A stretch of 64,000 bases of DNA. Source: Sclerotinia nivalis. Its lineage: Eukaryota > Ascomycota > Leotiomycetes > Helotiales > Sclerotiniaceae. The position numbers were made by a program, and so were the translations under genes. The stretch spans positions 866,001 through 930,000 of the forward strand of contig JAPEIS010000005.1 of the NCBI GenBank assembly GCA_029531795.1, written 5' to 3'. The notes under the pieces were generated by a model that did not search any database, had not been told where the DNA came from, and saw nothing but the letters and a program-made list of their open reading frames with translations. Below are positions 35,317 to 48,135 of the stretch, piece by piece (position 1 is the first letter of the stretch; each line of letters opens with the position of its first letter).

Positions 35317-36454
35317 ATGATGGCATCCAGAAGAGGTATTCACATCCAACCGGAATTTAGTTATGGACGTTCAACTCCCACGAGTCTTCCGGATTCGTCG
35401 AGAAGGTATGCAAAAAAATCCGCAAAATTAGATGACGGAGAGCTAACTAGCAAGGAGCACATATACCACCGGTAACCGCCCAAGTTTTGATGGTGCCTTT
35501 TATCCCAATACTAGGTAAGGACGCATGCATCCCCAGAATCAGAACTCAAGAAGCTGAAGCCAATCTCAAAGGGCATCATACGCACCGGATTTAAGTGCCT
35601 CGCCTTACAATCCTATCACTGCACCAATGACCTCGAGCCCTTTAGCCCGTCTGGATTCAGTTTATGGATCTAATGCTTACAGCGTTGGTTCATCGTCAAA
35701 TGTATACGGAACTGCAGGACCAAGTTATGGCTCATACACAAGCCAAGGCCCAAGTTGGGAGCCTCAAGGCAGGATCTCGCCCGAGACCTATATGGACGAT
35801 TATGCTGCTTCTCCCAGCCCAACGGATTATACGCTTGAGCCCGCTCCTCGGTCATCCGGAAAAGCCAGAAGTGATGGGAAAGGCCATTCACAAAGGCGAC
35901 CATCCAACAGAGATGAATTTGATGGACCACATCAATTTCTACAACGGCCACCCCCGGAATACATTGCCCAGCAGGAGAGAGACTTGCCACATCTTCCCAC
36001 AAATCTTGTGGTACAGGAACAGGATAGTGTCCTAACCAGAGTCAATGACAGGTTGTCACAGTGTGCTTTTGACTTTGTTGCCAAGTACCAGTTTCCTATT
36101 CCTCTAAGCGACAGCTGTCGACCCGTGGAGCGACCGCAAGACCGAGAATGGACGGAGTGGGTGTACCTTCTGAAACGTCTTGCTACCAAGAGACGCATAC
36201 CCGCCCGGGTGCTGTATAATGGCCAGATAAAACAATTTGTCACCATCTTGGAGAATAGCCTGGAGATGAGACATGCCGCAAAGCATCAATCACGCCCATT
36301 AAAGGATGACAGGAATATTCTCCAACTGATCTCTGCCGGAATACAGGTTGCCAAAATTTTGAAGGACGCGGAGGCTATGTCTTACCTCGACCGTTTATAC
36401 GTTACGACAGAGCAGCAAATCCAAGAGAGAAGTGCGAGCCGCTTCCGTCCTTGA
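35317..36454 (+). CDS. Hypothetical protein with disordered N-terminus and helical C-terminal domain
   Basis: Three exons: 35317-35405, 35455-35514 and 35572-36454; introns are 49 nt (GTATGC..AAG, branch-like CTAAC) and 57 nt (GTAAGG..AAG). Both are phase 2 and the spliced frame encodes 343 residues. Residues 1 to about 150 are rich in Ser, Tyr, Pro and Gly and probably disordered. About residues 175-343 look folded and mainly helical, with DRLSQCAFDFVAKYQFPIPL, REWTEWVYLLKRLATKRRIP and a charged C-terminal helix. There is no signal peptide or membrane segment. I do not recognise the family, and the neighbours give no functional clue. Alternative acceptors upstream of 35572 run into a stop, which supports the chosen splice site. 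Confidence 0.75.
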
Positions 36455-37074
36455 TTTCAAGCCTGCGCTTTGCTTCGGCTCATATGACTTGACGACTTTT
36501 ATGTTGTGCATTACCCACATTCAGGCGTTCGCTATCGTTAGGCAGATATGCTACGTGGATGAATCAGTTGCTGCTCTTTAAATGGCATGTATGTTTTAAT
36601 TTTTGGGTGTTTTTCTACTTTTGTATGTTATTATCGTCATGCTTGGAGTCCAAGTGGCTCTGCTTCTTACCTGGATCCCGGACATCAAGACAATTCGTTC
36701 AGAAGGCGCTGGATTCTATCAAGGAACATGTTGCACGCGCCCGAGGAAATTGGAACTCACAACCAGCCACATTTTGGAACGGTTTCAGATACCAGGAATC
36801 TACAGTGATAGTTATTGAATGTCGGCAGTGGTCGCTGGGTAGCAGCGCAAGGATCGCAGAATGATGTTTGCCTAACCATCTCTTTTTTCTCCGCCTCCGG
36901 TTTAGCATTTTTGGGAGGCATTTGAATGATGGATGGATCAGTATTCATGCTTGGGAGGACTAGTCGGATGCAAGGCCGTATAAGCACTACGAATCCTGGC
37001 GTTTTGGGTTGACAAGGAAAATTGTTGGGCAAAATTGTTCGGATTGCTTGATTTGCCAAGCTTGTTCCGATGTA
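36455..37074. other. 3' flank of hypothetical gene up to the Tc1-like element
   Basis: Balanced composition. A plus-strand ORF (36559-36864) and an overlapping minus-strand ORF (37059-36757) have no family resemblance. The latter includes a short MPPKNAKPEAEKKE start-like stretch, which could be the first exon of an unrecognised small gene; support is weak. Confidence 0.35.
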
Positions 37075-38454
37075 CAGTACTTGCGCACAGATAATGGCCG
37101 GCCGGATTTCACCCGGAATTATTTATCAATATCATTCTATTCAATCTTATTTATTAAATCAACGTTTCATTATTCTAATATAAAATTTTGATATATTTGA
37201 GATCTATATATATATTTTAATAATATAAAAAAATTATATTGTTATCCTACTTTAAACCTTCAATATTTAGTATACCAATTATTAATTGCGATACAGGCCT
37301 CTATTCTATTCGATATACTAACCCCCAATTTTTCGAATAATCTATTATCTAATGTATCCCAAGCTGCTTGTAAAATACTCTCTAATCTTTGCTTAGCATA
37401 TTCTAAAATGCTTTTATTTATAACAATATCAGGAAACATTTCAAAAATATATACTTTTAGATATTATCAAATATATTCTATAGGATTTAGATCAGAACTA
37501 TAAGAAGGTCAATCTTGAATTAGTAAGATACCTTTTTCTCGAAACTATGCTTTTATTTTGTAAGCAATATGTATAGGAGTATTATTTTATATAAATTGAT
37601 ATTTTGAATCCAATCCTTCGAAAATAGATTCGATTTCTATATCAAGTATTTCCAAATATAAATTAGCACTATACTCAAATTTTTTAGATTCAAAATCTCT
37701 ATTTATAATATAGAGATTGTTCTTTTCGGTATTACAAAAACCTTTCCAAATTATAACCTTTATATTCTTTTTTGAAGAATATATTTGAATTATATTCCGA
37801 TCCCATTTTTGAGAGGAAGAGCGGAAAATCCATTCCTGCTTTTTACTCTACCCTTGCTCTACAAAGCATTTGTTCGATCAGAAGATTAAATTTCATTCTT
37901 CTATTATAAGGCCCTTCTATATTAGATATTATGTAAATTGTTTAAATATATATTCTAATATAAGTTCAGGTCTTTTTTTAGTTCTTCAATTGTCTATTCC
38001 ATATATATAAAAGATCCTTTTGATGATATCCCTTTTGCAATCAAGCCTATAAACTATAATGATTTCCTGATAAATCGATTTGGATTATAAATGTATATAC
38101 TATATTATTATATATTCGTCTTTTTCTGAATAACATTTTTGTTAAGGTTTTTTGAATAAGGACTTATTTTCATTGTATAATTGATTCATCTTAATAGTGT
38201 TATATATAATAGTATAGGCTATTCCAAAATCATTCGCAATTTTAATAGATCCTGTACCTTCTGAAACTTTTTCAATGATTCTATCACGATCATATAGGCT
38301 AAAATGCTTTTGGGGAATATTATTATTATCAATTGATTTTTATGAAGTGTGTTATTATAGTATAATTAATAAATAGAATATAGATTGTAGAAATGAAACG
38401 CGTAAAAATTTATATTTACGCGTTTTCGGCCATTATCAGTGCACGGTTACTGTA
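37075..38454 (-). mobile_element. Tc1/mariner-like DNA transposon, degraded
   Basis: Terminal inverted repeats are 37075-37100 (CAGTACTTGCGCACAG, then ATAATGGCCG) and 38429-38454, about 20 of 26 positions matching in inverted orientation. Each end is flanked by TA (37073-37074 and 38455-38456), the Tc1/mariner target. The minus strand encodes transposase remnants. AT-rich composition and stops show RIP-type decay. A CAGT terminus and TA site fit the superfamily. Confidence 0.85.
37240..38330 (-). pseudogene. Tc1/mariner transposase remnant
   Basis: From N- to C-terminus on the minus strand: a helix-turn-helix-like stretch (RIIEKVSEGTGSIKIANDFG), a middle with several stops, NTPIHIAYKIKA, then the DDE region PSYSSDLNPIEYI (about 37510-37465) and a C-terminal RLESILQAAWD helix. 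A stop replaces Trp in the D-W-P context of the DDE region. The gene is not translatable as it stands. Confidence 0.82.
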
Positions 38455-38456
38455 AT

Positions 38457-38790
38457 ACATTGCTGTACTATATTTTCTACATTATTGTAAGGATGTGATG
38501 AAGAGCCTTTTTTTATTTTAAAAATGAAAAAAAAAAATCTGTATATGAGTCACCTCACGAGAGTCAACCTCCTTGACGAATGCGCCATCGAGAAAACATC
38601 TGTAAATTTCTACAGAATCTGGAAATAAAAGAGATAAGCTAGTTCTAAAAAGAAAAAATATCCAAAATGCATGGAATAAATAGTATATGCGCGTGGATAA
38701 AGCAGGATTCCAGCCTATCGCAGGCGTCTGAAGCATGGTTATGAACCAAGTCTGCCACTGTATAGGTCTTTGATCGTGTATAAAAACGAA
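38457..38790. other. Spacer between Tc1-like element and GMC pseudogene
   Basis: About 330 bp of host sequence. It probably carries the former 3' UTR of the GMC gene. No feature seen. Confidence 0.4.
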
Positions 38791-40836
38791 CTAATTATCT
38801 GCTTTGATCAGATCCGCTGCCTTCTCGGCGATTCCATAAACAGGCATTTGAGGATGTCCTCCAATGAGAGATGGCATGATGCTTGCATCTGCAACCCGAA
38901 GTCCGCAAATCCCACGTACATTTAGTTTCTTGTCAAGTACTGCCATCGGATCATCTACCTTGCCCATCTTACATGTACCAGCTGGATGATAGCCTAACGG
39001 GCAAGAATAAGAGAGTCAACCAATCGATAATGTATAGTGTAGACACACGAGTGTCAAAAAAGCAAGCAAAATGTAGAATGGAAGTAAAACTTACATGTGT
39101 CTGCATTAGACCTGATAACAGGCACCCACTCCTCTCGAGTCGTAACGGTGTGATGATTTTTGGATCGCGGCCACGAGCCAATCACAACATCCTTGGTCCC
39201 TGCTCCCCTGGTTGCAATCTCGTTTGCCATGCGGCATCCTTCGCTGAACATAAGCATATCCAAGGGGTCTTCGAGATAATTGTGATTTACAGGAGGGTTT
39301 TCCGCAGGGTCTTTTGATTTGATACTGACATCACCTCGTGATCGTGGTGCAAAGAATTCCGTGGCCATCGCGAACGCATATTTGCCATCCTCGGGGCATG
39401 TATTTTGGGCTGTAGCATTCTGTGTTCCAAAACTCCAAGTGGGGTTGCGTAGGCCTGAGACCCATTGGACCAAGTCCTTCGGAGCGACTGGCATTCTGCC
39501 ATAGCTTTGAATCTGCCAGTCTATCGTCTAAACGAGCAAATGCAAAGGTTCCAGACAGAAACTGGGCGAAAAAATCCTGTTTTATCGGTTTTGTACTGCG
39601 CGAATGATTTTTCCTTTCCGCCTGTGTGCCAAATGAGATGGTCATTGGTGATGGCAGGCATTGAGACTTCGTAAATTGAAAGCATTACCTAGCTTTTGTT
39701 AGATATGAAGCTAAAAATATGCGGAAGGGAAAGGCATGCTGGAGCGAGTCACAAGCAAAATATGACTCGGTTTTATGAATAATGCGAGGCAGTAAGCTTA
39801 CCAAATGGTCCATCAAGTTCTTTCCAACACCTGGAAGATCTACTTGGCTTTCAATTCCAATCTTTTCTACCTCTTGTTTAGCACCTATCCCAGATCGAAT
39901 CAGGATGCCAGGACTTCCATATGTCCCTGCCGAGATAATAACCTCTTTGCGAGCCTTGATGAAGGTCTTCTGGCCAGTGGTATCTTGCAAGAAAACCCCA
40001 TTGGCCCGACTCTCACCAGCGCTATCGGTTGTGAGGTTGACGCGATCGATGAAAGTATTCGTCTTTATTGAAATACCTGCCTGCGCCGTAGAGTTTGTGA
40101 TATAGTCTACGGCTAGACTGCGACTGCCTTGGTGAGTTGTTCGAACAACGTGACCGCAGCCATGAGCACTTTTGCCGGAGCTAAACATATCTGGAATCAA
40201 GGGTAATCCCATAGATTGATATGATTCAAGGACAGGGCTTGAAATCGGGGCAGGGTCGTGAGGAGATGTGATAAGTGGACCGTCAAATCCATGTTCATCT
40301 TTCTCGGCATCGAACCATGACTTGTTGCGAAATTTTTCGGCCTAAATAAATGTTGGCGGCCAGCTGATCATCACCACCTTCTGCAAAAGCATATTGATGC
40401 GAATAGAGCTCGCGAGCTCAAAGAGACAATCCGTTATGATATCCTTCACGAAATCGCACCTTAGACATGTATTGAAACATTTCATTTCTATTCCATCCTT
40501 TGAGGCCCCAATTATCGTAGTCTTGTCGATTTCCGCGAATAGCCAATGTACCATTGCAACCGCTGGTTCCACCCAGAAATCTTTGCTTCAAGGTTAGATC
40601 TCACAAGCTGAGCTTATAACGCTCAAGAAACTTACTTTCCCCTGGCAAGATGCAATTGACGATTTTCGAGTTCTCCACGGGGCTCACTTTTGATATTCCA
40701 GTCGGTTCCAAGGATTTATGAAACTCTACCAGATAGATTAGAACAAGTCACGTGTGTAAATACTGTAGATGCTGGTAGGTGTTATGCTTACGCAAGCAGG
40801 GACCGGACAGCGAGCTCACGACCGAACAAACGAATT
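38791..40836 (-). pseudogene. GMC oxidoreductase (choline-dehydrogenase-like) pseudogene, 5'-truncated and frameshifted
   Basis: FAD-dependent alcohol oxidase/dehydrogenase family. Homology-guided exons on minus: 40725-40636, 40580-40460, 40341-39802, 39688-39095 and 38993-38791; introns of 55, 118, 113 and 101 nt have GT..AG ends. Recognisable segments are GTDWNIKSEPR, GKFLGGTSGCNGTLAIRG (FAD-binding loop), the second GMC signature around ISAGTYGSPGILIRSGIG, DLPGVGKNLMDHL, and the catalytic region [11 protein letters not shown] then [11 protein letters not shown], with both active-site His. The N-terminal Rossmann GxGxxG segment (about 60-80 residues) is absent: upstream of about 40790-40838 the sequence passes into LINE-A. 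Reading requires three frameshifts: a lost base near 40714-40719, an extra base in the A-run 39569-39574 and one in the G-run 39393-39396. Removing the two extra bases restores the correct phase at the 39095 splice site. Confidence 0.85.
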
Positions 40837-41229
40837 GAATTTTTCGAAAAACGCGTTTATTATCGCGTTTCATTGATCAATCGATCGTTTTTATTATCTA
40901 TAGGATTTAAAAACGAAACTTTTCAGCTTCGGCAGGCGCTGTACAGACGCGTTTCCGCCATTATGCCTTCCGCCCCCCCGATCCCCTTCCTCTTCTAATC
41001 TCTGATTAATATAATTAATACTACTACTAATAGAACAAGCGAAAATCAATAGATCTTCAATTCTATTGTTTTATTATAAAACGAATACTTGAATATCGAA
41101 ACAGTTCGAATTCTCTCTGCCCGATTTTGTAAACTTCTGATTGTATTTTGTATTGATATTTTTTTTGTTGCAAACAAATATTTCGATATATATATCAATA
41201 AATCTTATTCTTCCTGAATTAATAAGTCT

Positions 41230-42330
41230 TCTATTGTTTTCTCTATTCAATTAGATTCCAAATCTATTCAATAAAAAGCAAAAACCTCTATAATTCAATA
41301 TCTCAAGGATTCTATTTATGCTCAAAAAGTTACAATTCCTTTATCAATTATATAATCTATAATTTCAAAAGCTAAAGACTAATCTAAAACTCAACCCAAA
41401 ACCTCGAACAAAACCGATACTTGCTTCTTTATTCGCATCGAATTCAATCATTCAATTCGAAAAACTGATTCTTTCGTTATTCTTAATACATTAAAAAAAC
41501 AATTAAAAAATAATATAAAACTTCTAAAAGAAATTCAATCAATAAATACTGGGTTTGCATTATATACAAATTCTTTAAAGAATTTAATAGTTTTGAAAAC
41601 CCTTTCAAATATAATCGAAAAAGTATTCGAAACCTGTAAAATCGAATAACAACAATCATAGATTATCTATCGATTGAACTATATTTTACGAATTGTTATA
41701 ATTTTAGGAGATTTATAACAATTGATTATCGTTCTAATCGAATCGGAAATTATATTCGATACCATCAACGATAATATAGAATAATAAATAATTCAAACAA
41801 TCAAATCTATACAAAACAAAGAATCCGGATTATATAATTCTATTTGATTCTTAAGCTTTTTAACTTTACAATATACAATCCTTTTCAAGAATCTTTGAAT
41901 TCTAGAAACTATAATTAACATTTCTCGAATCGTCTTCAAACCCAAGATAATCCAATACACCCGATACTTTCAATAGCATAATATTCGAACTTGTTTTCAT
42001 CTAGAAAGATACCGAATCTGTAATACAATCAATTATACCAAAAAGAATCATTCTACTAAATATAATACAATTTATAATTGTTTAACAAGATACTTATACT
42101 ATAAAGAACTTTATTCAACAAATAATCTTGATTGCCCTCTTCGTCTTACAATTAAAGGCCCTAAATCCAAAATAGAAAAACAAACTATCTAGAAAATATC
42201 AAAGACAATTAGAATCAGAACTTGTATCAATACAAAATGCTTTAAAGCTTCAAAAGCTGATTCTTCAATAAAAGAACTCATTGCCCTTTCAACCCCAATT
42301 CGAATTACTCAGATATTATCCTTGCTAGTT
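41230..42330 (+). pseudogene. LINE-A ORF1 (gag-like) remnant
   Basis: The same sequence is present in LINE-B at 60256-60911, which confirms it as element sequence. Near 42095-42140 a reading YYKELYSTNNLDCP fits a zinc knuckle in which leading Cys are changed to Tyr. No full frame remains. Confidence 0.55.
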
Positions 42331-42578
42331 TCACTCTCTAACAATCTTTCCAATCGTTTCATTATATTGGAAATCATTTCTTTTCCGATCCTGTTTAATA
42401 TATAATCCAAAAACATTTTCAAAATCTTTGATTATTTTATAAACTAATATAACTAGAAATATTAAGTTTCATAAATTAGCATTTTTCTTAGCTAACGATT
42501 CTTGTATTGATATAATTCTGATTCAAGAATCTTATATATTCTCAGATATCTTATATCGAATTACTAAATCCTATTCAG

Positions 42579-42799
42579 TGTAACGATGGTCTTAATTCAA
42601 GGTATAATAAAATGAATCAATTAATCTATATTAAAGAATAATAAACTATCGTACAAAAGATAATGAAGTTGAGTTTTTTATAGTTTTCTTGAAGGGGATC
42701 AAAACTTAAGCGAATATAGGGTAAAATAAATGGTTCCTTTGGAAGGGATCAAAGAACGAAATAAAGAATGGTTTAAGGTATTAATATAGGATCGTTATA
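42579..42799 (-). repeat. Gypsy-1 LTR (left; 3' LTR of the element)
   Basis: Begins TGTAACGATGG and ends ATCGTTATA. It aligns along its full length with 48765-48984; nearly all differences are C/T or G/A transitions, as RIP predicts. Confidence 0.92.
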
Positions 42800-43379
42800 T
42801 TACTCTTCTTTTAAAGAAAATTGATTTGTCTTTAAATTTTGCTTTTAACTTTTCGTATCGGATATCCAGAAGTTCTTTTTGCAGGGAGAGCGGTGGATAA
42901 TGTTTTCTTTTTGTTTTGAAGTTATTGATGTATTAAACTTTAAAGAGGAAGAAACGGAAAGAAAGGAACGATTATTAACAGAATTGTCTAAAAACGAAAT
43001 CACAATAACTTGTCGAAACGAATTGAATAAACTATTCAGGAAATTTATGATAAAATAAATATTTTTTAATAAATTGAATCTGTTTTGGATATACAATTAT
43101 AGTATGTTGAATAAAATAAAGATAATGAAGAAAAAGGAGGAGGTAAAAAATTAAAGTAAACAAATAAACAATAGAAAAAGCAAAAACAATAAGTGATTTT
43201 TCAAATGAATTATAAATTGGTTGTAATTTCTTTTTCGAAGGAAGAGAGAATGAATAAATAATTCTGTTTAATTGTTCTATTTATAGGTTTGCTATTTGCA
43301 AATTCATTATAATTGTTGTTATTATTCTCCTAAACTTTTATTCATTCAGGGAGGTGATTAGAAGGCTTTATAGCTTCGG

Positions 43380-43547
43380 AATTTTGAGTATGAAACTCTT
43401 ATATTTTGTATAAGACGTATATGATGTTGGAATAGTAATACTATATAGGGTTATCGTTGTATTCTATTCATTTTATCTTATATTGAACTTGTTTGTGGAG
43501 AAGTTTCGAAGCTAGGATTTGCTGCACTTTGAATTCTGTATCTGTAG
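43380..43547 (-). pseudogene. Gypsy-1 chromodomain remnant
   Basis: Minus-strand frame reads TEFKVQQILASKLLH, KQVQYKIK, stop, IEYNDNPI, stop, YYYSN. This is the chromodomain pattern (EVExIL, YLVKWxGY, DxTWEP) with Trp codons turned to stops. It defines the element as a chromovirus. Confidence 0.8.
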
Positions 43548-44079
43548 TAATTACAATGGGAGGAGGAGGTTCGTTGTATTGTCTGGGAATAGGGCTTCTT
43601 GTAATCTTTTATAATTTATTAGAGGAGAAGATTTTATATATATTTATACTTTCAGGAAGATCTAATCGATACGAATAATCTACTTTTTTGAGAATACAGT
43701 ATAGCTTTGTTATCTGTAGATTGAATTTGTAGTTAGATCGTTTTGTAATAAAATTTCTAATAGTAATGTATACTTTATCTTCTATTTGGAAATCGATTAA
43801 TCTTTGATGACGATCGATATCTTTTATCTTTTTCTATTGTATTTTGGAAAGGATATCTTTAATTATCTTTCAAATCTTATATATATGTTTAGAGAAGTCT
43901 TACGTATCTGTATAGTTTAGCTTCTTTATCGCTGTGTAAAGAATGTTGGAAAAAGGTCTGTCCCAATCGAAAGAAATGATTGAAAAGTATCCGTTTTGCA
44001 ATTCGAAGAGGGACATTTCTAAACTTTCGTAAGGCATAATGAGTTATATATAATCCATCATATATAAGAATTCCGATTA

Positions 44080-44450
44080 ATTATTTTGATAATAATTGAT
44101 ATAAGGTTGAAAACGTTAATCTAGATATTGATTTATGATTTCGATCTATTCATTTGTTTAAGGATGATAGATTATAGATAGTTTTAGTTTGATACTTAGG
44201 ATTTGTATAAATTCGTTTCAAAAGCTGGATATGAATTGTAGATCTCTATCGGATATAATGGTAATTAGGGCACCTTTCCAATGATAAATATGATTCAGGT
44301 ATATTAAAACTATTTCTCGGGCAATTGTAGTATGATAGTAAGGAATATATATTGATTATTTCGATAATCTGTCGACAATTACAAAAACATTATCGTATTT
44401 ATATTTGTCCTTTGGAAATGATTTGAAGTTTATCGATACGTTTGTTCAAG
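44080..44450 (-). pseudogene. Gypsy-1 integrase core remnant
   Basis: Reads VIVDRLSK, stop, IYIPYYHTTIAREIVL, then TIISDRDLQFISSF (catalytic Asp; Gly-Pro lost), KLKLSIIYHP and EIINQYLD with the catalytic-Glu helix region. Order and spacing fit the DDE core of Gypsy integrase. Confidence 0.85.
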
Positions 44451-45559
44451 ATTTGATAGGGATAGATAAAGGGTATAAGAAACTAGATGTTCGGTTTTTT
44501 GAAATATAATAGTTATAGTAAATAGTACAATTGTTGATATACTGATCGATATAATTAATCATTCTTTTTCAAAAGTATTGTTTCTTTATAATCAACTTTA
44601 TCTTGGTTTTATTAAAGTAAATTGAGAAGATTTGGATATAAATTTCTTCTATAAGGCTAATACAAAAACTATCTGTATCGGGTATAATCAATCGATCTTT
44701 GTAAAGTAATAAATCATTGTGTATTGAATATCCTTTTTTCAAATTAATTATTAAATTATATTTTAATTATATAGATGGGTGTATATGGTTAGCTTGTAGA
44801 ATGCGATTTATAAAATCAAGTTCTTTCGTTTCAATAGTTAGAATAGTAGTTATCTTCTTCTTTTTCATATTGAGCTCGTTCAATATCTTTTTGTTAAGAA
44901 TTTTTGATGGGAGTAGAATCTAAATATGTTGTTCAGAGTATAACGTCTTCTAAACTTTCATTTTTTGATTATAATAGTTTAAAATGTTCGTTATAGTATT
45001 ATTTACTTTTGCTTAATATGATATATCAAACCAAAAGTTTGCCAAGATTTCAGACTATCCAATCTACTATTGATTTAACGTTTTCTTCGTTATAAAATAT
45101 TCTAAAGCTTTATAATCTATTATAATCTTTATACAATGAAGGGATTCAATGAATTCTACCCTTCAAGTTTTGAAAGCTTTGATAATAGCAAGTATCTTTT
45201 TATCGAATATCGTATAATTTATTTCGATTAGGAATATTATTTTGGTAAAGAAAGCGATAGGGTGTTATTAATTATCTTTATATAGTTGAGAGAGTATTCT
45301 TTCGATAATATTATCTGAAGTATTAATTTCAATCATGGTTTATAGATATGATTGATAATGTTTCAGAACAAAGGCTTGAAGTATCATCTTCTTAAAACGA
45401 TCGAAAGTAGTAATACAATTGTTATTCTATATATATAGAGAATCTTTTTTTATCAGATTGTTGAATAGATAGACGATTCGTTTGAAGTTTTGAATAAAGT
45501 ATCGATAAAAATTATAAAACCTTAAAAAGAATTGTATTTTTTTAATGTTTGTAGGAGCC

Positions 45560-46250
45560 TTCTATTCTTTAACAATTTCAATCTTTTCGGGATCGATCTT
45601 TATTCTTTCTATTGAGATAATAAACCTAAGGTATTTAGTCTTTTTGATATTGAATTTACATTTATTAATATCAGTCTGTAATTCAGCTTTATAGAGACAA
45701 TCAAGAACTTATAATATATATATTTTGTATTCTACTTTATTCTTAGAGTAAATCAAGATATTGTTTAGGTAAATAGTATAGATTATATCTAAAAGATCGA
45801 AAAGAATATCATTTATATAATGCTGATAAATGACAAGATTATTGATTAATCCAAAAGGCAAGACTTTACACTTATAAATTCCATATCGTATTCGAAACAT
45901 AATCAAATCTTCAGAATCGGGATATATACGAATTCGATGGAATGCTTATCGAATATCCAACTTTGTGAATATTTTAGATTTTGAGATACACATTAAAGTT
46001 TTATCGATCAATAGCAAAAGGTATTTGTTCCTTTTAGTGATAGTATTGAATCGTCGAAAATCGATATAAAAACATAAACCATTATTCGATTTGAAAACAA
46101 AGAATATTGATACAATAAATGAAAAGAAGTTAATTTCAATGAAATCTTTTTTGAGATTATCGATAAAGTATTCTTTAATTATTAAGAGTTCTTCCGATAA
46201 TATATTATAAATAGAGCTAATCCTGAATTAAACATTTGATGGAATTTCGA
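45560..46250 (-). pseudogene. Gypsy-1 reverse transcriptase remnant
   Basis: Segment 45906-45709 reads RIRYGIYKCKVLPFGLINN and HYINDILFDLLD, then IYLNNILIYS. The catalytic YLDD box is YLNN (Asn codons 45765-45760), both Asp to Asn by G-to-A. It therefore cannot be active. Confidence 0.88.
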
Positions 46251-47269
46251 TTTTATAATTATATATTGTATATTGAAGTAATTTATCAGATTCCTTTTTT
46301 GAAAAGATTTCAAGATATTCGTAATATATTTAGAGAACTCTTTGAAGTAATTCTTGAAGTTCTTTATTGTTAGTATTCTTTATTCGATCTTTCAGCACTA
46401 TATTGATTTTATAAATACTGATAGAAAAAATAGTATTATTATAATAACGACTATATATTTTGAAAGCTTCAACGGAGATTACAATAATATCGACAACAAT
46501 CTAGAATAAATAATTTGGTCGATAATATTCAGAAAATAATTCATTTAGAAAAGTAGAACAATTAATCGATTTGATCCCTTCGAAAGATACGAAATCGTTT
46601 TTGATATCATCAAAGAGAAACAAAAATTGTTCTATAGACAAGCTTTCTTTAAATTCCTTTTCCATCTATCGAAGGTTAATACGTAAATCCCATTCATATC
46701 TAATAATGAATCTAGCTAATGAAAATAAAGATTCTATATAATCGATTTCAAAGAAAGTATTACAACATTATATATCTTCTTCGATTTCGGGATTGAATAA
46801 TAATTTGGAGGCTGAAAGAGACTTTCTGGAAATGATAATATCCCTTAAGAAGCATAGAATTAATAATAAATCTTTTGGTCATACTAATTGATGATTGAAT
46901 GATCGAAATATCACATTATAGGCTTTGAATCATAGATCTCCAATAATGATATTCCTTTTCATTTCAATTAATAGAAAAAAAGCTTGAAAGAAGATTCTAT
47001 TGTTTAATCGAAATATTAAACGAATAAAATAGATAACAACAGCGCTTTATCGACCGTTATATTCTTGAATAGGGATAGAATTGTTCAAAGGAATGATGAG
47101 AATACTAATGTATCAAAAGAGTTAATATACAAAACGAGTATTAATAAACAAATAAACAAAGGCTTCAGTATCTGCTAATATAGAAAACCGGATTTGGAAA
47201 TTATAAGCTAAAAGGTGATAAAAAAATAGAAAGTTGTCGCCATCTATAAAACTCTATAGATCAATATAT

Positions 47270-48135
47270 TTGAAATCATATTGATAATCTTGGAAAGAGA
47301 CTTTCCCAAAAACTAATCCTTTCCCGATTTATATAAATCGGAATCGGGAATTTCTGAAATAGTTCCTTCGTCTTCGGAAGCTGTATCAACCTTATAGATA
47401 CCGGAGAGGTATATATAATCCTTAATCCAATTGGAGGCTTTACATTTAAAGTAAAAGGAAAATGAAATAAAGAAATGAAACTTGAAATTCGGAATAAATC
47501 TAAAGATAACCGATTTTTCTCTTCCGATATATTCAGACTTAGCATTCTCATACAAAGGAATAGAACTTCTAATACAGTTATCAGGTAAGAGATTCTTTCG
47601 AGCTTGATTCCTGGCTATAATAATATATTTCTGATTTACAATATACATCCTTACATCTACATTCGTTAAATAGTTAACATAACCCTAGAAATCGGAGTAA
47701 AGATCTATTATAGTTATCATTGCAATTCTCAACAAAAAGAAAAACTTCGAAGTAAACTCTTTTCGAAAGGAATCTTCTAATTGATCAACTTCTACTACGA
47801 ATTCCAAAAATTGTATATAGAATTAATGGAAAGTTATAATTCCTATTTACAGAAATCGGAATTCATCTATAACCAATTCCTATCGATTAGATACAAGATA
47901 AATAAAACCAAGATAATTCAAAACACTTTGATATATAACAAATTCCTTTCAAATCATTTTCGATTTCAGATACCATTGTGCATCATCAATAATCCATCGG
48001 AAGATAATACAAACTTTCGTGTTTTCGTTCAAATAATGATCTACATTATCCAAAAGTTTTTTTTCTACAAAGAATTTCCATAATTCGAAAAAAAGGTTAA
48101 CTTCATCACTGAAAGATTCAAGGTTTTTCACTCTT
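47270..48135 (-). pseudogene. Gypsy-1 gag remnant
   Basis: Several short minus-strand open pieces (48131-47949, 47648-47313) lie at the gag position between the 5' LTR and the protease region. 48131-47949 has helical capsid-like composition (FFELWKFFVEKKLLDNVDHY). No intact zinc knuckle found. Confidence 0.5.

Noticed and set aside
36559..36864. 101-codon plus-strand ORF downstream of the hypothetical gene
   Set aside because: It overlaps an equally long minus-strand ORF, has no known domain and probably lies in 3' UTR.
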